Below the pieces are notes generated by a model that searched no databases, was not told the origin of the DNA, and saw nothing but the letters and a program-made list of their open reading frames with translations. A stretch of DNA of 64,000 nucleotides from DASSUW01 sp963844205 (GTDB taxonomy: Bacteria; Actinomycetota; Thermoleophilia; Solirubrobacterales; Solirubrobacteraceae): assembly GCA_963844205.1 (NCBI GenBank), contig CAWJNK010000014.1, forward strand, positions 1,736,001 to 1,800,000. Reading direction: 5' to 3'. The number at the start of each line of letters is the position of its first letter. Position 1 is the stretch's first letter. The position numbers and the translations under genes were made by a program. Positions 37,829 through 46,307 of the stretch are shown here, piece by piece.

Positions 37829-39346
37829 ATGAGCACGCTCGTCGGAATGCAGCTCAGCGGCCGGTACAGGCTGGACGCCCAGATCGGCGCGGGCGGGATG
37901 TCGACGGTCTACCTCGCGTTCGACCAGACGCTCGAGCGGCGCGTCGCGATCAAGCTCATGCACCGCGAGATCGCGTCGGACTCCGACCAGCTCGAGCGCT
38001 TCCGCCGCGAGGCCCGCGCGGTGGCGCAGCTCTCGTACCCGCACATCGTCGGCGTGATCGACGCCGGCGAAGACGAAGGCCGCCCGTACATCGTCTTCGA
38101 GTACGTCGAGGGCGAGACGCTCAAGGAGCGCATCCGCCGGATGGGCCGCCTGCCGATGGACGAGGCGATCGCCTACGCGATCGAGATCGCCCGGGCGCTC
38201 GGCAACGCCCACACGCACCACATCGTCCACCGCGACGTCAAGCCCCAGAACGTGCTGATCGACAGCGAGGGCTCCGCCAAGGTCACCGACTTCGGGATCG
38301 CGCGCACGCTCGACCAGGACGGCCTGACCGCCGACGGCCGCGTGCTCGGCACGACCGACTACGTCTCGCCCGAGCAGGCACTCGGCCACGACGTCAACGG
38401 CCAGTCCGACATCTACTCGCTCGGCATCGTGCTGTTCGAGATGCTGACCGGCGACGTTCCCTTCCACGGCGAGAACCAGGTCTCCGTGGCGATGAAGCAC
38501 GTCCGCGAGGACCTGCCCGACCTCCAGTCGCGCCGCCCTGAGGCGTCGGCCACGCTCGCCTCGGTGCTCGACCGGATGACCGACAAGGACCTGGGCCGCC
38601 GGTACCCGGACGTCCCGACGCTCATCGCCGACCTCGAGGAGGCGCTGGCGATCGAGGCCGCGCGGTCCGGCCGCTCGACCGGCGAGGCGACCGCGGTCCT
38701 GCGCACGCTGCCGCCGTCGGCCCGCCGCCGGCTGCCGTTCCGGATGCGCCACCCGCTCCCCGTGCTGGCCACGGTGCTGCTGCTCGCGGCGGGCACCACG
38801 GCGCTCGTGTTCCTGCTCAAGGAGGGGGTCGATCGCACGCAGCGCGGGACCGGCGCGGGCACGATCGAGGCGCCCGCCGGGGAGAAGGTCGTCTCCGTCG
38901 CCAGCGCCTCGGCCAAGGACTACGACCCGCTCGGCGACGACGAGGAGCACCCGGAGCGGGCGACCTACGTGGTCGACCGCCAGCCGGGCACGACCTGGGT
39001 CACCGAGAGCTACAGCAGCGGGCTCGAGGGCGCCGGCAAGGCCGGCGTCGGCATCTACGTCGACGCGAAGCCCGGCGTCGACGCGGTGCGGATGGAGATC
39101 CAGAGCCCCGACACCGGCTGGCAGACCGAGATCTTCGGCGCCACCGGCCGCGTCCCGGCCGGCATCGAGGACGGCTGGAACCGGCTCGGGGGCGGCGTCG
39201 TCCGCAGCGACCACCAGCGCTTCAAGCTCGCCGCCTCGGGCGAGCGCTACCGCTACTACCTCGTCTGGATCACCGCGCTGCCCGAGAACGCGCCGCGCGT
39301 CGAGATCGCCGAGATCGCGCTCTTCCAGCGCACCTCGAGCCGCTAG
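37829..39346 (+). CDS. Ser/Thr protein kinase with extracellular discoidin-like domain
   Basis: A 505-residue receptor kinase. The kinase domain (about 12-275) has all key motifs: GAGGMSTVY, VAIKLM, HRDVKPQNVL, TDFGIAR and VSPEQA. A membrane helix follows near 308-330 (VLATVLLLAAGTTALVFLL). The outer domain (about 345-505) resembles the galactose-binding-like domain at the end of mycobacterial MviN/MurJ (KDYDPLGDDEEHPERATYVVD in part, TTWVTESY, GVGIYVDA). It has no PASTA repeats. It converges with PknB and lies outside the pbp/rodA operon. Sensing a cell-wall saccharide is inferred. Confidence 0.88.
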   Translation: MSTLVGMQLSGRYRLDAQIGAGGMSTVYLAFDQTLERRVAIKLMHREIASDSDQLERFRREARAVAQLSYPHIVGVIDAGEDEGRPYIVFEYVEGETLKERIRRMGRLPMDEAIAYAIEIARALGNAHTHHIVHRDVKPQNVLIDSEGSAKVTDFGIARTLDQDGLTADGRVLGTTDYVSPEQALGHDVNGQSDIYSLGIVLFEMLTGDVPFHGENQVSVAMKHVREDLPDLQSRRPEASATLASVLDRMTDKDLGRRYPDVPTLIADLEEALAIEAARSGRSTGEATAVLRTLPPSARRRLPFRMRHPLPVLATVLLLAAGTTALVFLLKEGVDRTQRGTGAGTIEAPAGEKVVSVASASAKDYDPLGDDEEHPERATYVVDRQPGTTWVTESYSSGLEGAGKAGVGIYVDAKPGVDAVRMEIQSPDTGWQTEIFGATGRVPAGIEDGWNRLGGGVVRSDHQRFKLAASGERYRYYLVWITALPENAPRVEIAEIALFQRTSSR

Positions 39347-39350
39347 GCCC

Positions 39351-41159
39351 CTAGGGCACGGTCGTCGGACTCGGTGTCGGCGTGGCGTCGAGCCGGCCCA
39401 CCGAGATCCGGATGGTCGCGCCCTCCGGCCGCTCGGTCCCTGCGTCCGGCGCCTGGTCGAGCACGACGCCCTCCTGATCGGGCGAGGTCGCGGGCTGGTC
39501 GCGCACGCTGACCTCGAAGCCGGCGTCCTCGAGCGTCGTGACCGCCTCGTCCTCGGCCATGTCGACCACGTTCGGCACCGCGACGTCGGGCGGCGCGGCC
39601 GCCACCACGAGGTCGACGGGCGAATCGCGGTCGACCTTCCCGCCGTCGGCCGGATCCTGCTCGAGCACGGTGCCGGGCTCCTCGTCGGTGCTCTCGCGCT
39701 CGGTGACCTCGCCGACCCGCAGGCCCGCGTCGCGCAGCGTGTCGCGCGCCTCGTCCTCGCTCTGGCCGACGACGTCCGGGACGTCGATCTGCTCCACTCC
39801 GCGGCTGACCCGCATCGTGACCGTGCTGCCGCGCTCGATCACGCTGCCCGACCCTGGCTGGGTGTCGATCACGCGACCCTTCCTGACGGAGTCGGAGAAC
39901 TCCCGCTCGACCTTCGACTCGAAGCCGGCATCCTCGAGCTGACGCTTCGCCTCGTCCTCCGGCATGCCGGCGACCGCCGGGACGGACGCCTCGCCCGGCC
40001 CGGTCGACACGTTGATCGTCACCGTCGAGCCCTCGGGCGCCTCGGTGTTCGGCCGGGGGTCCTGCGACGCCACGGTGTTGCGTTCGACGTCCGGGTTCTC
40101 GACGTTGACGATGTCGACCTCGAAGCCGCGGTTCTGCAGGATCTGCGTCGCCGTCGCGGACTCGCGGCCGATCACGTTCGGCACCGTGAGCTGCTCGGGC
40201 CGCAGCAGGAGGTAGAGCCCCAGCGCGATCGCGGCCAGCGCGAGCAGGATCAGCAGCCACAGCCACCAGCGGCGCCCGGGCTCCTCGTCCTCCTCGATCA
40301 CCTCCTCGACGACCACCGGCGGCGGCGGGAGCGGGGCGACGCGGCCGGCCTCGAGCGCGGCGATGAACTCGTCCGCGTCCGCGAACCGCCGCGCGGGGTC
40401 CTTCTCCATCGCGCGCAGGACGATCGCCTCGAGCTCCGGTGGGATCGCCGGCACGAGCTGCCGCGGCGGGAGCGGGGCCTCGTTGACCTGCATGAGCGCG
40501 ATCGTGACCGGCGACTCGGCGTCGAACGGCACCCGGCCGGTCAGCAGCTCGTAGAGGACGATGCCGATCGCGTACAGGTCCGAGCGGGCGTCGACGGGCC
40601 GCCCCTGCGCCTGCTCGGGCGACAGGTACTGCGCCGTGCCCATGATCGAGCCGGTCTCGGTCATGTCCGACGTGCCCGCGCGGGCGATCCCGAAGTCCGT
40701 GACCCGGACGCGCCCGTCGGTGTCGATCAGCACGTTGTGCGGCTTGATGTCGCGGTGAACGATGCCGCGCTTGTGCGCGAAGCGCGCGGCGCGCAGGATC
40801 TGCAGCGTGATGTCGACGGCCGCCTCCGGCGGCGCCGGGCCCTTCTCGCGGATGATGTCCTTGAGCGTCCGGCCCTCGACGTACTCCATCGCGATGTAGT
40901 AGGTGCCGTCCCACTCGCCGCGGTCGAAGATGGCGACGATGTTCGGGTGCTGGAGGCCGGCCGCGCTCGACGCCTCGCGGCGGAAGCGCTCGACGAACTG
41001 CTGGTCCTCGGCGAAGCGCCGGTGGAGCACCTTGAGCGCCACCCGGCGGCCGAGCTGGGAGTCCTCGGCGCAGTAGACGTCGGCCATGCCGCCGGACCCG
41101 AGCTTCTGGAGCACCCGGTAGCGGCCGTCGATCACCGTGTCGCGCTCGAGTCGCTGCAT
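39351..41159 (-). CDS. pknB: PASTA-domain Ser/Thr protein kinase PknB
   Basis: A 602-residue kinase controlling growth and division. The kinase domain (about 10-270) has GSGGMADVY, VALKVL, HRDIKPHNVL, TDFGIAR and QYLSPEQA. A membrane helix lies near 298-320, and four extracellular PASTA repeats follow that bind peptidoglycan fragments (first starts LTVPNVIGRESATAT). The ATG overlaps the pbpA stop (TGATG). Last gene of the fhaA-fhaB-pstP-rodA-pbpA-pknB unit. Confidence 0.96.
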   Translation of the reverse strand: MQRLERDTVIDGRYRVLQKLGSGGMADVYCAEDSQLGRRVALKVLHRRFAEDQQFVERFRREASSAAGLQHPNIVAIFDRGEWDGTYYIAMEYVEGRTLKDIIREKGPAPPEAAVDITLQILRAARFAHKRGIVHRDIKPHNVLIDTDGRVRVTDFGIARAGTSDMTETGSIMGTAQYLSPEQAQGRPVDARSDLYAIGIVLYELLTGRVPFDAESPVTIALMQVNEAPLPPRQLVPAIPPELEAIVLRAMEKDPARRFADADEFIAALEAGRVAPLPPPPVVVEEVIEEDEEPGRRWWLWLLILLALAAIALGLYLLLRPEQLTVPNVIGRESATATQILQNRGFEVDIVNVENPDVERNTVASQDPRPNTEAPEGSTVTINVSTGPGEASVPAVAGMPEDEAKRQLEDAGFESKVEREFSDSVRKGRVIDTQPGSGSVIERGSTVTMRVSRGVEQIDVPDVVGQSEDEARDTLRDAGLRVGEVTERESTDEEPGTVLEQDPADGGKVDRDSPVDLVVAAAPPDVAVPNVVDMAEDEAVTTLEDAGFEVSVRDQPATSPDQEGVVLDQAPDAGTERPEGATIRISVGRLDATPTPSPTTVP

Positions 41160-42541
41160 CACTGCTCACCCAGCGCCTTCAGGACCTCCGCGGCGATCGG
41201 CGCCGCGTTGCCGCCGCCCGTGCCGCCGGTCTGCCGCTCGAGCATCGCGCAGACCGCGTACTGGTCGGTGATGCCGATGAACCACAGGTCATCGGTGCCG
41301 TCGCCGACCTCGGCGGTGCCGGTCTTGCCGCGCACGTCGACGCCCTCGAGCTGGGCCGCGGTGCCGGTGCCCTGTTCGACCACGTTGCGCATCATGTCGC
41401 TGAGCTTGGACGCCGTGTCCTCCGACATCACGCGCTCGGCCTCCTCGGGCAGCGGCTCGTCGATCGTGCGGCCGTCGGGATCGACGATCTTCTCGACCAG
41501 CCGCGGCTGCATCCGCATGCCGCCGTTGGCGATGGTCTGGGCGACGGTCGCCATCTGCAGCGGCGTCACCAGCAGCTTGTCCTGCCCGATGGCCATGCGG
41601 CCGACGTCGATCTGCCCCGACGTGGGCGACAGCAGCCGGCCGCGCGGCCCGGCCTCGCCGCTCGGCACCATCTGCTCGTCGGGGTAGTCCATCGGCGGGT
41701 CCTCGTAGAAGCCGAACTTGCGCATGTAGTCGGCCATCGTCTGCTTGCCGAGCTTCTCGGCGACCTCGGCCCAGACCGTGTTGACCGAGTTCGTGAGCGC
41801 GTCGGTGAGCGTGATCGGCCCGAAGTCCTCGCCGGCGAAGTTGTCGAGCGGCGTACCGGAGATGACCTTGCCGTTCTCGCCGTTGACCGTCGAGTCGGGC
41901 TGGTAGCGCCCGCTGTCGATCGCCGCCGTGGCGGTGACGACCTTGAACGTCGAGCCGGGCGGGAAGCGGCCCTGGGTGGCGCGGTTGAAGACCTCGGCGT
42001 TCTTCGGGTCGGTCGGGTCGTAGGCCGGGGTGGCGGCGAGCACGCGCACCGCGCCGGTCTTCACGTCCATCGCCACCACCGCGCCGTTGCGGCCGGCGAG
42101 GCCGTCGTAGGCGGCCTTCTGGGCGTCGGGCGACAGCGTGGTGCGCAGGTCGTCGCCGACGTCGCGTGGGCCGAACAGGCGCTCGAGCGCGCCGATCGGG
42201 TCGCTGCGCCGGCCGGTCAGCGGGTCGTTGTAGTAGTCCTCGATGCCGGTGCGGCCGCGGTCGAGCGACGTGAAGCCGACCGGGTGGGAGAACAGGTCGC
42301 CGGTCGGATAGCGGCGCTCGAACCGCTCGCCGGGGAGCGCGCGGTTGGCGGCCAGCACCGTCCCGTCCGAGGCGCGGATGATCCCGCGCTTGATCCGCTG
42401 CTCCTCGAACAGGATGCGGCGGTTGTTCGGGTTCTCGCGCAGGCCCTCGGCTCCGAACACCGTCCACCACGAGCTGGCGAACACGAGCGCGCCGAACAGC
42501 ACGAGGACGAGCCCGAACAGGCGGACGATCGGGGCGTTCAC
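41159..42541 (-). CDS. pbpA: Penicillin-binding transpeptidase PbpA
   Basis: A 460-residue class B PBP. It has an N-terminal membrane helix (VRLFGLVLVLFGALVFASS), a short dimer domain (RGIIRASDGTVLA) and a transpeptidase domain with STFK (PPGSTFKVVTATAAI), SVN and KTGTAE. The GTG at 42541 is chosen because it overlaps rodA and similarity begins there; the longer frame is a shadow of rodA. It cross-links septal or lateral peptidoglycan with RodA. Confidence 0.94.
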   Translation of the reverse strand: MNAPIVRLFGLVLVLFGALVFASSWWTVFGAEGLRENPNNRRILFEEQRIKRGIIRASDGTVLAANRALPGERFERRYPTGDLFSHPVGFTSLDRGRTGIEDYYNDPLTGRRSDPIGALERLFGPRDVGDDLRTTLSPDAQKAAYDGLAGRNGAVVAMDVKTGAVRVLAATPAYDPTDPKNAEVFNRATQGRFPPGSTFKVVTATAAIDSGRYQPDSTVNGENGKVISGTPLDNFAGEDFGPITLTDALTNSVNTVWAEVAEKLGKQTMADYMRKFGFYEDPPMDYPDEQMVPSGEAGPRGRLLSPTSGQIDVGRMAIGQDKLLVTPLQMATVAQTIANGGMRMQPRLVEKIVDPDGRTIDEPLPEEAERVMSEDTASKLSDMMRNVVEQGTGTAAQLEGVDVRGKTGTAEVGDGTDDLWFIGITDQYAVCAMLERQTGGTGGGNAAPIAAEVLKALGEQ

Positions 42542-43860
42542 CGCAGCCCCCTCCGGCCGGCCGCGCCGCCCTGCGGACGGCGCGCGCGGTCCGAGACGAG
42601 CAGCAGCAGCGCGAGCAGCACGAAGTTGGCGAGGATCGACGAGCCGCCGTAGGAGACGAACGGCAGCGTCACGCCGGTCAGCGGGATCACCTTCGTCACG
42701 CCCCCGACGATCACGAACACCTGCAGCGCGAAGACGGCGGTCAGGCCGGCCGCCAGCAGCTTCGAGAACGAGTCCGAGGCCAGCATCGCGGTGCGGAAGC
42801 CGCGCTCGACGAACAGCATGTTGACGAGGATCAGGCCGCACGCGCCGACGAGGCCGAGCTCGGAGGTGATGACCGCGTAGATGAGGTCGGTGTGCGGCGC
42901 CGGGATCAGCGAGTTGCCGTCGGGCGCGTTGAGCAGGGACGCGCCGAGGCCGGTCCCGAACAACCCGCCGTCGGCCTGCGCGAACAGCGACTGCGCGATC
43001 TGGTAGCCCTGTCGCTCGACCCACTCCGGCTTGAACGGGTCGAGCCAGATGTCCACGCGATCCTGCACGTGGCTGACCGTGCTGGCGAAGAACCACGCCC
43101 CGACCGCGAACATCGCCATCCCGATCGTCACGAACGACAGCCGGTTGGTGGCGACGTAGAGGAGCGCCAGGAAGCCGCCGAAGTACATCAGCGACGAGCC
43201 GAGGTCGCGGATGAAGACGAGCATCACCATCGCCGCGCCCCAGACCACGAGCAGCGGCCCGAAGTGCTTGAGCGGCGGGATCGTCACGAACAGGATCCGC
43301 CGCGAGCCCTGGACCAGCACCTGCCGCGTGTCGCGCAGGTACGCGGCCAGGAAGACGATGATGGCGATCTTGCCGAACTCGGCGGGCTGGAACGAGACCG
43401 GCCCGATCGCGACGCCCAGGTACGCGCCGTTGACCTGCTGGCCGATCCCCGGGACGCGCGGCAGGAACAGCAGGACGAGGCCGGCGAGCGCGATCGTGTA
43501 GCGGTAGCGCTCGAGCACGCGGAGGTCGCGCAGCAGCAGGATCGTGAGCGCGAACAGCAGCAGGCCGACGACGAACCACGTCGCCTGCTGGCGGGCGAGG
43601 TCCTCGTCGATCCGGTAGATGACGACGAGCCCGAAGCACGCGAGCACGGCGACGAGCGGGAACAGGTACGGATCGGCGTGCGGCAGCGTGAAGCGCAGGA
43701 ACAGGTGCCCGGCGAAGCAGAGGCCGAGGAACCACGCGCCGTAGGTGAGCGAGATGTCGGAGAGCACCTCCGACTCCTGGATGAAGATCGCCGCGAAACC
43801 CGCCGTGAGCAGAAGGGAGGCGGGAAGGAGGGCCAGGAGCTCGCGGTTGCGAGCGCTCAC
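42538..43860 (-). CDS. rodA: RodA/FtsW-family peptidoglycan polymerase
   Basis: A 440-residue SEDS glycosyltransferase with about 12 membrane segments and the family signature GVTLPFVSYGGSSILANF near the C-terminus. It polymerises lipid II and pairs with PbpA. The GTG at 43860 overlaps the pstP stop (GTGA) and is followed by the usual short soluble N-terminus. Confidence 0.94.
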   Translation of the reverse strand: MSARNRELLALLPASLLLTAGFAAIFIQESEVLSDISLTYGAWFLGLCFAGHLFLRFTLPHADPYLFPLVAVLACFGLVVIYRIDEDLARQQATWFVVGLLLFALTILLLRDLRVLERYRYTIALAGLVLLFLPRVPGIGQQVNGAYLGVAIGPVSFQPAEFGKIAIIVFLAAYLRDTRQVLVQGSRRILFVTIPPLKHFGPLLVVWGAAMVMLVFIRDLGSSLMYFGGFLALLYVATNRLSFVTIGMAMFAVGAWFFASTVSHVQDRVDIWLDPFKPEWVERQGYQIAQSLFAQADGGLFGTGLGASLLNAPDGNSLIPAPHTDLIYAVITSELGLVGACGLILVNMLFVERGFRTAMLASDSFSKLLAAGLTAVFALQVFVIVGGVTKVIPLTGVTLPFVSYGGSSILANFVLLALLLLVSDRARRPQGGAAGRRGLR

Positions 43861-45035
43861 TGAATCCGGCCCCGCTCGAGCTCGCTCACGAGGTTCTCGG
43901 CGTCGTCCTTCGAGCGCAGCTTGTGCTCGGTGAAGACCGAGCGTCGCCGCTCGGGGACCTGGGCGAGCGTCACGCCCGACGTGTAGTACCGCTCGTAGAG
44001 CTCGATGCCGAGCGGCAGGTCGTACGGCAGCCCCTGGTAGACGGTGATGCTGCCGCCGCTGTCCACGCCGACGAAGTAGACCGCGCGCGAGGCGGTCCAC
44101 AGCCCGGCCCCGACGATCAGCAGCACGAGGACGACCGCGATCGCGGCGCCCGGCACGCGGCGGCGGCGCCGGCGGCCCTGGGGCGCTGGCGCGGTGCGCT
44201 CCGGCGGCTCCTCGATCGGCTGCGCGCGCGGCTTGGCCTCGACGCGCGCCATCGTGGCCGTGCGACCCTCGTCACGCCGGTCCTCGTCGCGCGCCTCGCC
44301 GGCGGCCGCTTCCTCGCCGCCGTCGACGTCCGCGAGCCGGAACAGGATCACGGTGATGTTGTCCCGCCCGCCGGCGTCGTTGGCGGCGGCGATCAGCTCG
44401 CGGCCGCCCTGCTCGAGCGCGTCGGCCTCGGTGAGGATCGCCGTCACCCGCGCCTCGGGAACCATCGAGGTCAGCCCGTCCGAGCACACCATGAACACGT
44501 CGCCGGCGCGGGCCGGGTAGTTGTCGACGTCGACCTGAACGTCCGGCTCCGGGCCGAGCGCCCGCGTGATCACGGAGCGCTGTGGATGCGTCTCGGCCTG
44601 CTCCTCGGTGAGCTTGCCGCGGGCCACCAGCTCGCCGACCAGCGAGTGGTCGCGCGTGAGACGGATGAGCTGGCCGTCGCGCAGCAGGTAGGCGCGGGAG
44701 TCGCCGACGTGGGCGATGGTCACGTCGTGCTCGCCGACGTAGGCGGCGGTCACGGTGGTGCCCATGCCGGCGCGCTGGGACTCGGCGCGCGAGCGGTCGT
44801 GGATGCGGCGGTTGGCGCCCTCGATGACCTGGACGAGCGCCTCGGCCGGCGAGCCGTCGGGCAGCCCGCCGTCGAACGACTCGACCGCCATCTCCGACGC
44901 GACCTCGCCGGCCTGCGCGCCGCCCATGCCGTCGGCCACCACGAACAGCGGCGCGCGAACGAAGAAGTTGTCCTCGTTCCCCTGCCGCTGCCTGCCGAGA
45001 TCGGAGGCGTGGAAGTGTTCAGAAATGCGCAGCAC
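43857..45035 (-). CDS. pstP: PP2C-type Ser/Thr phosphatase PstP
   Basis: A 392-residue membrane phosphatase opposing PknB. The PP2C metal and catalytic motifs are present: RQGNEDNFF, ADGMGG, AHVGDSRAY, CSDGLT and GGRDNITVILF. A membrane helix follows near 295-315, then an outer domain of about 75 residues, as in mycobacterial PstP. It overlaps fhaB by one base. Confidence 0.95.
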   Translation of the reverse strand: MLRISEHFHASDLGRQRQGNEDNFFVRAPLFVVADGMGGAQAGEVASEMAVESFDGGLPDGSPAEALVQVIEGANRRIHDRSRAESQRAGMGTTVTAAYVGEHDVTIAHVGDSRAYLLRDGQLIRLTRDHSLVGELVARGKLTEEQAETHPQRSVITRALGPEPDVQVDVDNYPARAGDVFMVCSDGLTSMVPEARVTAILTEADALEQGGRELIAAANDAGGRDNITVILFRLADVDGGEEAAAGEARDEDRRDEGRTATMARVEAKPRAQPIEEPPERTAPAPQGRRRRRRVPGAAIAVVLVLLIVGAGLWTASRAVYFVGVDSGGSITVYQGLPYDLPLGIELYERYYTSGVTLAQVPERRRSVFTEHKLRSKDDAENLVSELERGRIQ

Positions 45036-45520
45036 TAGCGCTCAAAGGTGAATTCAGAGTCACCGATGCGGATGCTGTCACCAACGTGGAGCGGCTGCGG
45101 TCCTCGCAGCGGCTCGCCGTTCAGGAACGTCCCGTTCGTCGATCCCAGATCCTCGAGCACGATCACGTCGCCCTGGGTCACCAATCGGGCGTGGGCGGAC
45201 GAGGCGAACGTGTCCTCGAGCCGGATGTCGGCGCTGTCGCCGCGCCCGAGCAGGGCGCCGTCGGAGAGGTCGTAGGCCGACCCTGCCCGCAGGCCCGCGG
45301 CGTTCGCCACCCGCAGCTTCGGCGTGCCGCTCGGCGCGTCGTTGAGCCCGGCCGTGGCGCGGTGCAGGCCGGTGGCGTCCTCGTACGCCGGCGCGGCGGG
45401 CTCGTTCCTCGTGCCGCGCCGCAGGTCCTTGAGCGCGGAGCGGGCCATCCAGAACAGGAACAGGTACAGCACGGCCAGGAAGCCGAACTTGAGCGCCACG
45501 GCGACGGGGTCGAGGGCCAC
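45035..45520 (-). CDS. fhaB: FHA-domain membrane protein FhaB
   Basis: A 161-residue protein with an N-terminal membrane helix (VALKFGFLAVLYLFLFWMAR, in part) and a C-terminal FHA domain with GRGDSADIRL, SSAHARL and DLGSTNGTFLNG, which binds phosphothreonine. The GTG at 45520 matches the family start; the longer upstream frame is a shadow of fhaA. FhaB recruits RodA/FtsW and PbpA in mycobacteria. Confidence 0.94.
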   Translation of the reverse strand: MALDPVAVALKFGFLAVLYLFLFWMARSALKDLRRGTRNEPAAPAYEDATGLHRATAGLNDAPSGTPKLRVANAAGLRAGSAYDLSDGALLGRGDSADIRLEDTFASSAHARLVTQGDVIVLEDLGSTNGTFLNGEPLRGPQPLHVGDSIRIGDSEFTFER

Positions 45521-45524
45521 GCGC

Positions 45525-46280
45525 CTACTCCAGCTCGAACGTGACGCGGGCGGTGCCGAGCTCGATCGTGTCGCCGGGCCGCAGCGACTGCGGGCCTTGG
45601 ATCCGGCGCCCGTTGACCTTGACGCCGTTGGTCGAGCCGAGGTCGCGGACGATCCACGAGCCGCCGGACGGGCGCACTTCGGCGTGGCGGCGCGACACGT
45701 TCGGGTCGTCGATGATGACGTCGGCCTCGCGCGACCGGCCGAGCACGGCGCCGCTCCCGCCGAGCTGCTCGGTGCGGCCGGCGACCCGGAGGCGCGCGGC
45801 CCCGCGGCGGGGATCCGGCTCGCGCAGCGGCTCGGCCAGGCGGTCGGAGACCGTGTAGACCATCGTGTGGCCGTGGTCGCCCTGGCTCGGCTGCTCCTCG
45901 GCCCGCTCCGGGGGCTTGACGAGCCGCGCCTGGATGCCGAACTCGCCCAGCCGCAGCCGGTCGTCGGTGCGGAACTCGATCGCCGGCCGGGTGGCGAGCG
46001 AGATCCGCTCGCGGCGGGCGTGCTCGAGCAGGTAGCCGGACAGCTCGCGCTTGAGCTCGTCCTCGTAGCCCTCGAACTGCTTGCGGTCGTCGGGCGACAG
46101 CCAGACCGCGTACTCGTTCGGCGCGTAGACCCGCGACAGCGACTGGACGCGGTGCTCGTCCATCTCGCGCGCCAGCTTGCGTGCGATCTCCACCGGCCGC
46201 ACCTCGGACTTGAAGGCACGCGAGAACGTGCCCTCCACGAGGCCGGCGAGCTTGGATTCGAGGCTGCGCAGCACACTCAT
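45525..46280 (-). CDS. fhaA: FHA-domain protein FhaA (DUF3662-FHA)
   Basis: A 251-residue protein with an N-terminal FhaA_N/DUF3662 domain (SFSRAFKSEVRPVEIARKLAREMDEH in spirit; visible as GTFSRAFKSEVRPVEIARKL), a linker, and a C-terminal FHA domain (GRSREADVII, SRRHAEV, DLGSTNGVKVNG). It interacts with phosphorylated MviN in mycobacteria. First gene of the cell-wall unit after the polytopic kinase. Confidence 0.94.
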   Translation of the reverse strand: MSVLRSLESKLAGLVEGTFSRAFKSEVRPVEIARKLAREMDEHRVQSLSRVYAPNEYAVWLSPDDRKQFEGYEDELKRELSGYLLEHARRERISLATRPAIEFRTDDRLRLGEFGIQARLVKPPERAEEQPSQGDHGHTMVYTVSDRLAEPLREPDPRRGAARLRVAGRTEQLGGSGAVLGRSREADVIIDDPNVSRRHAEVRPSGGSWIVRDLGSTNGVKVNGRRIQGPQSLRPGDTIELGTARVTFELE

Positions 46281-46307
46281 GGGCGGCTGAGGCTGAGGAG
46301 TACCCGA

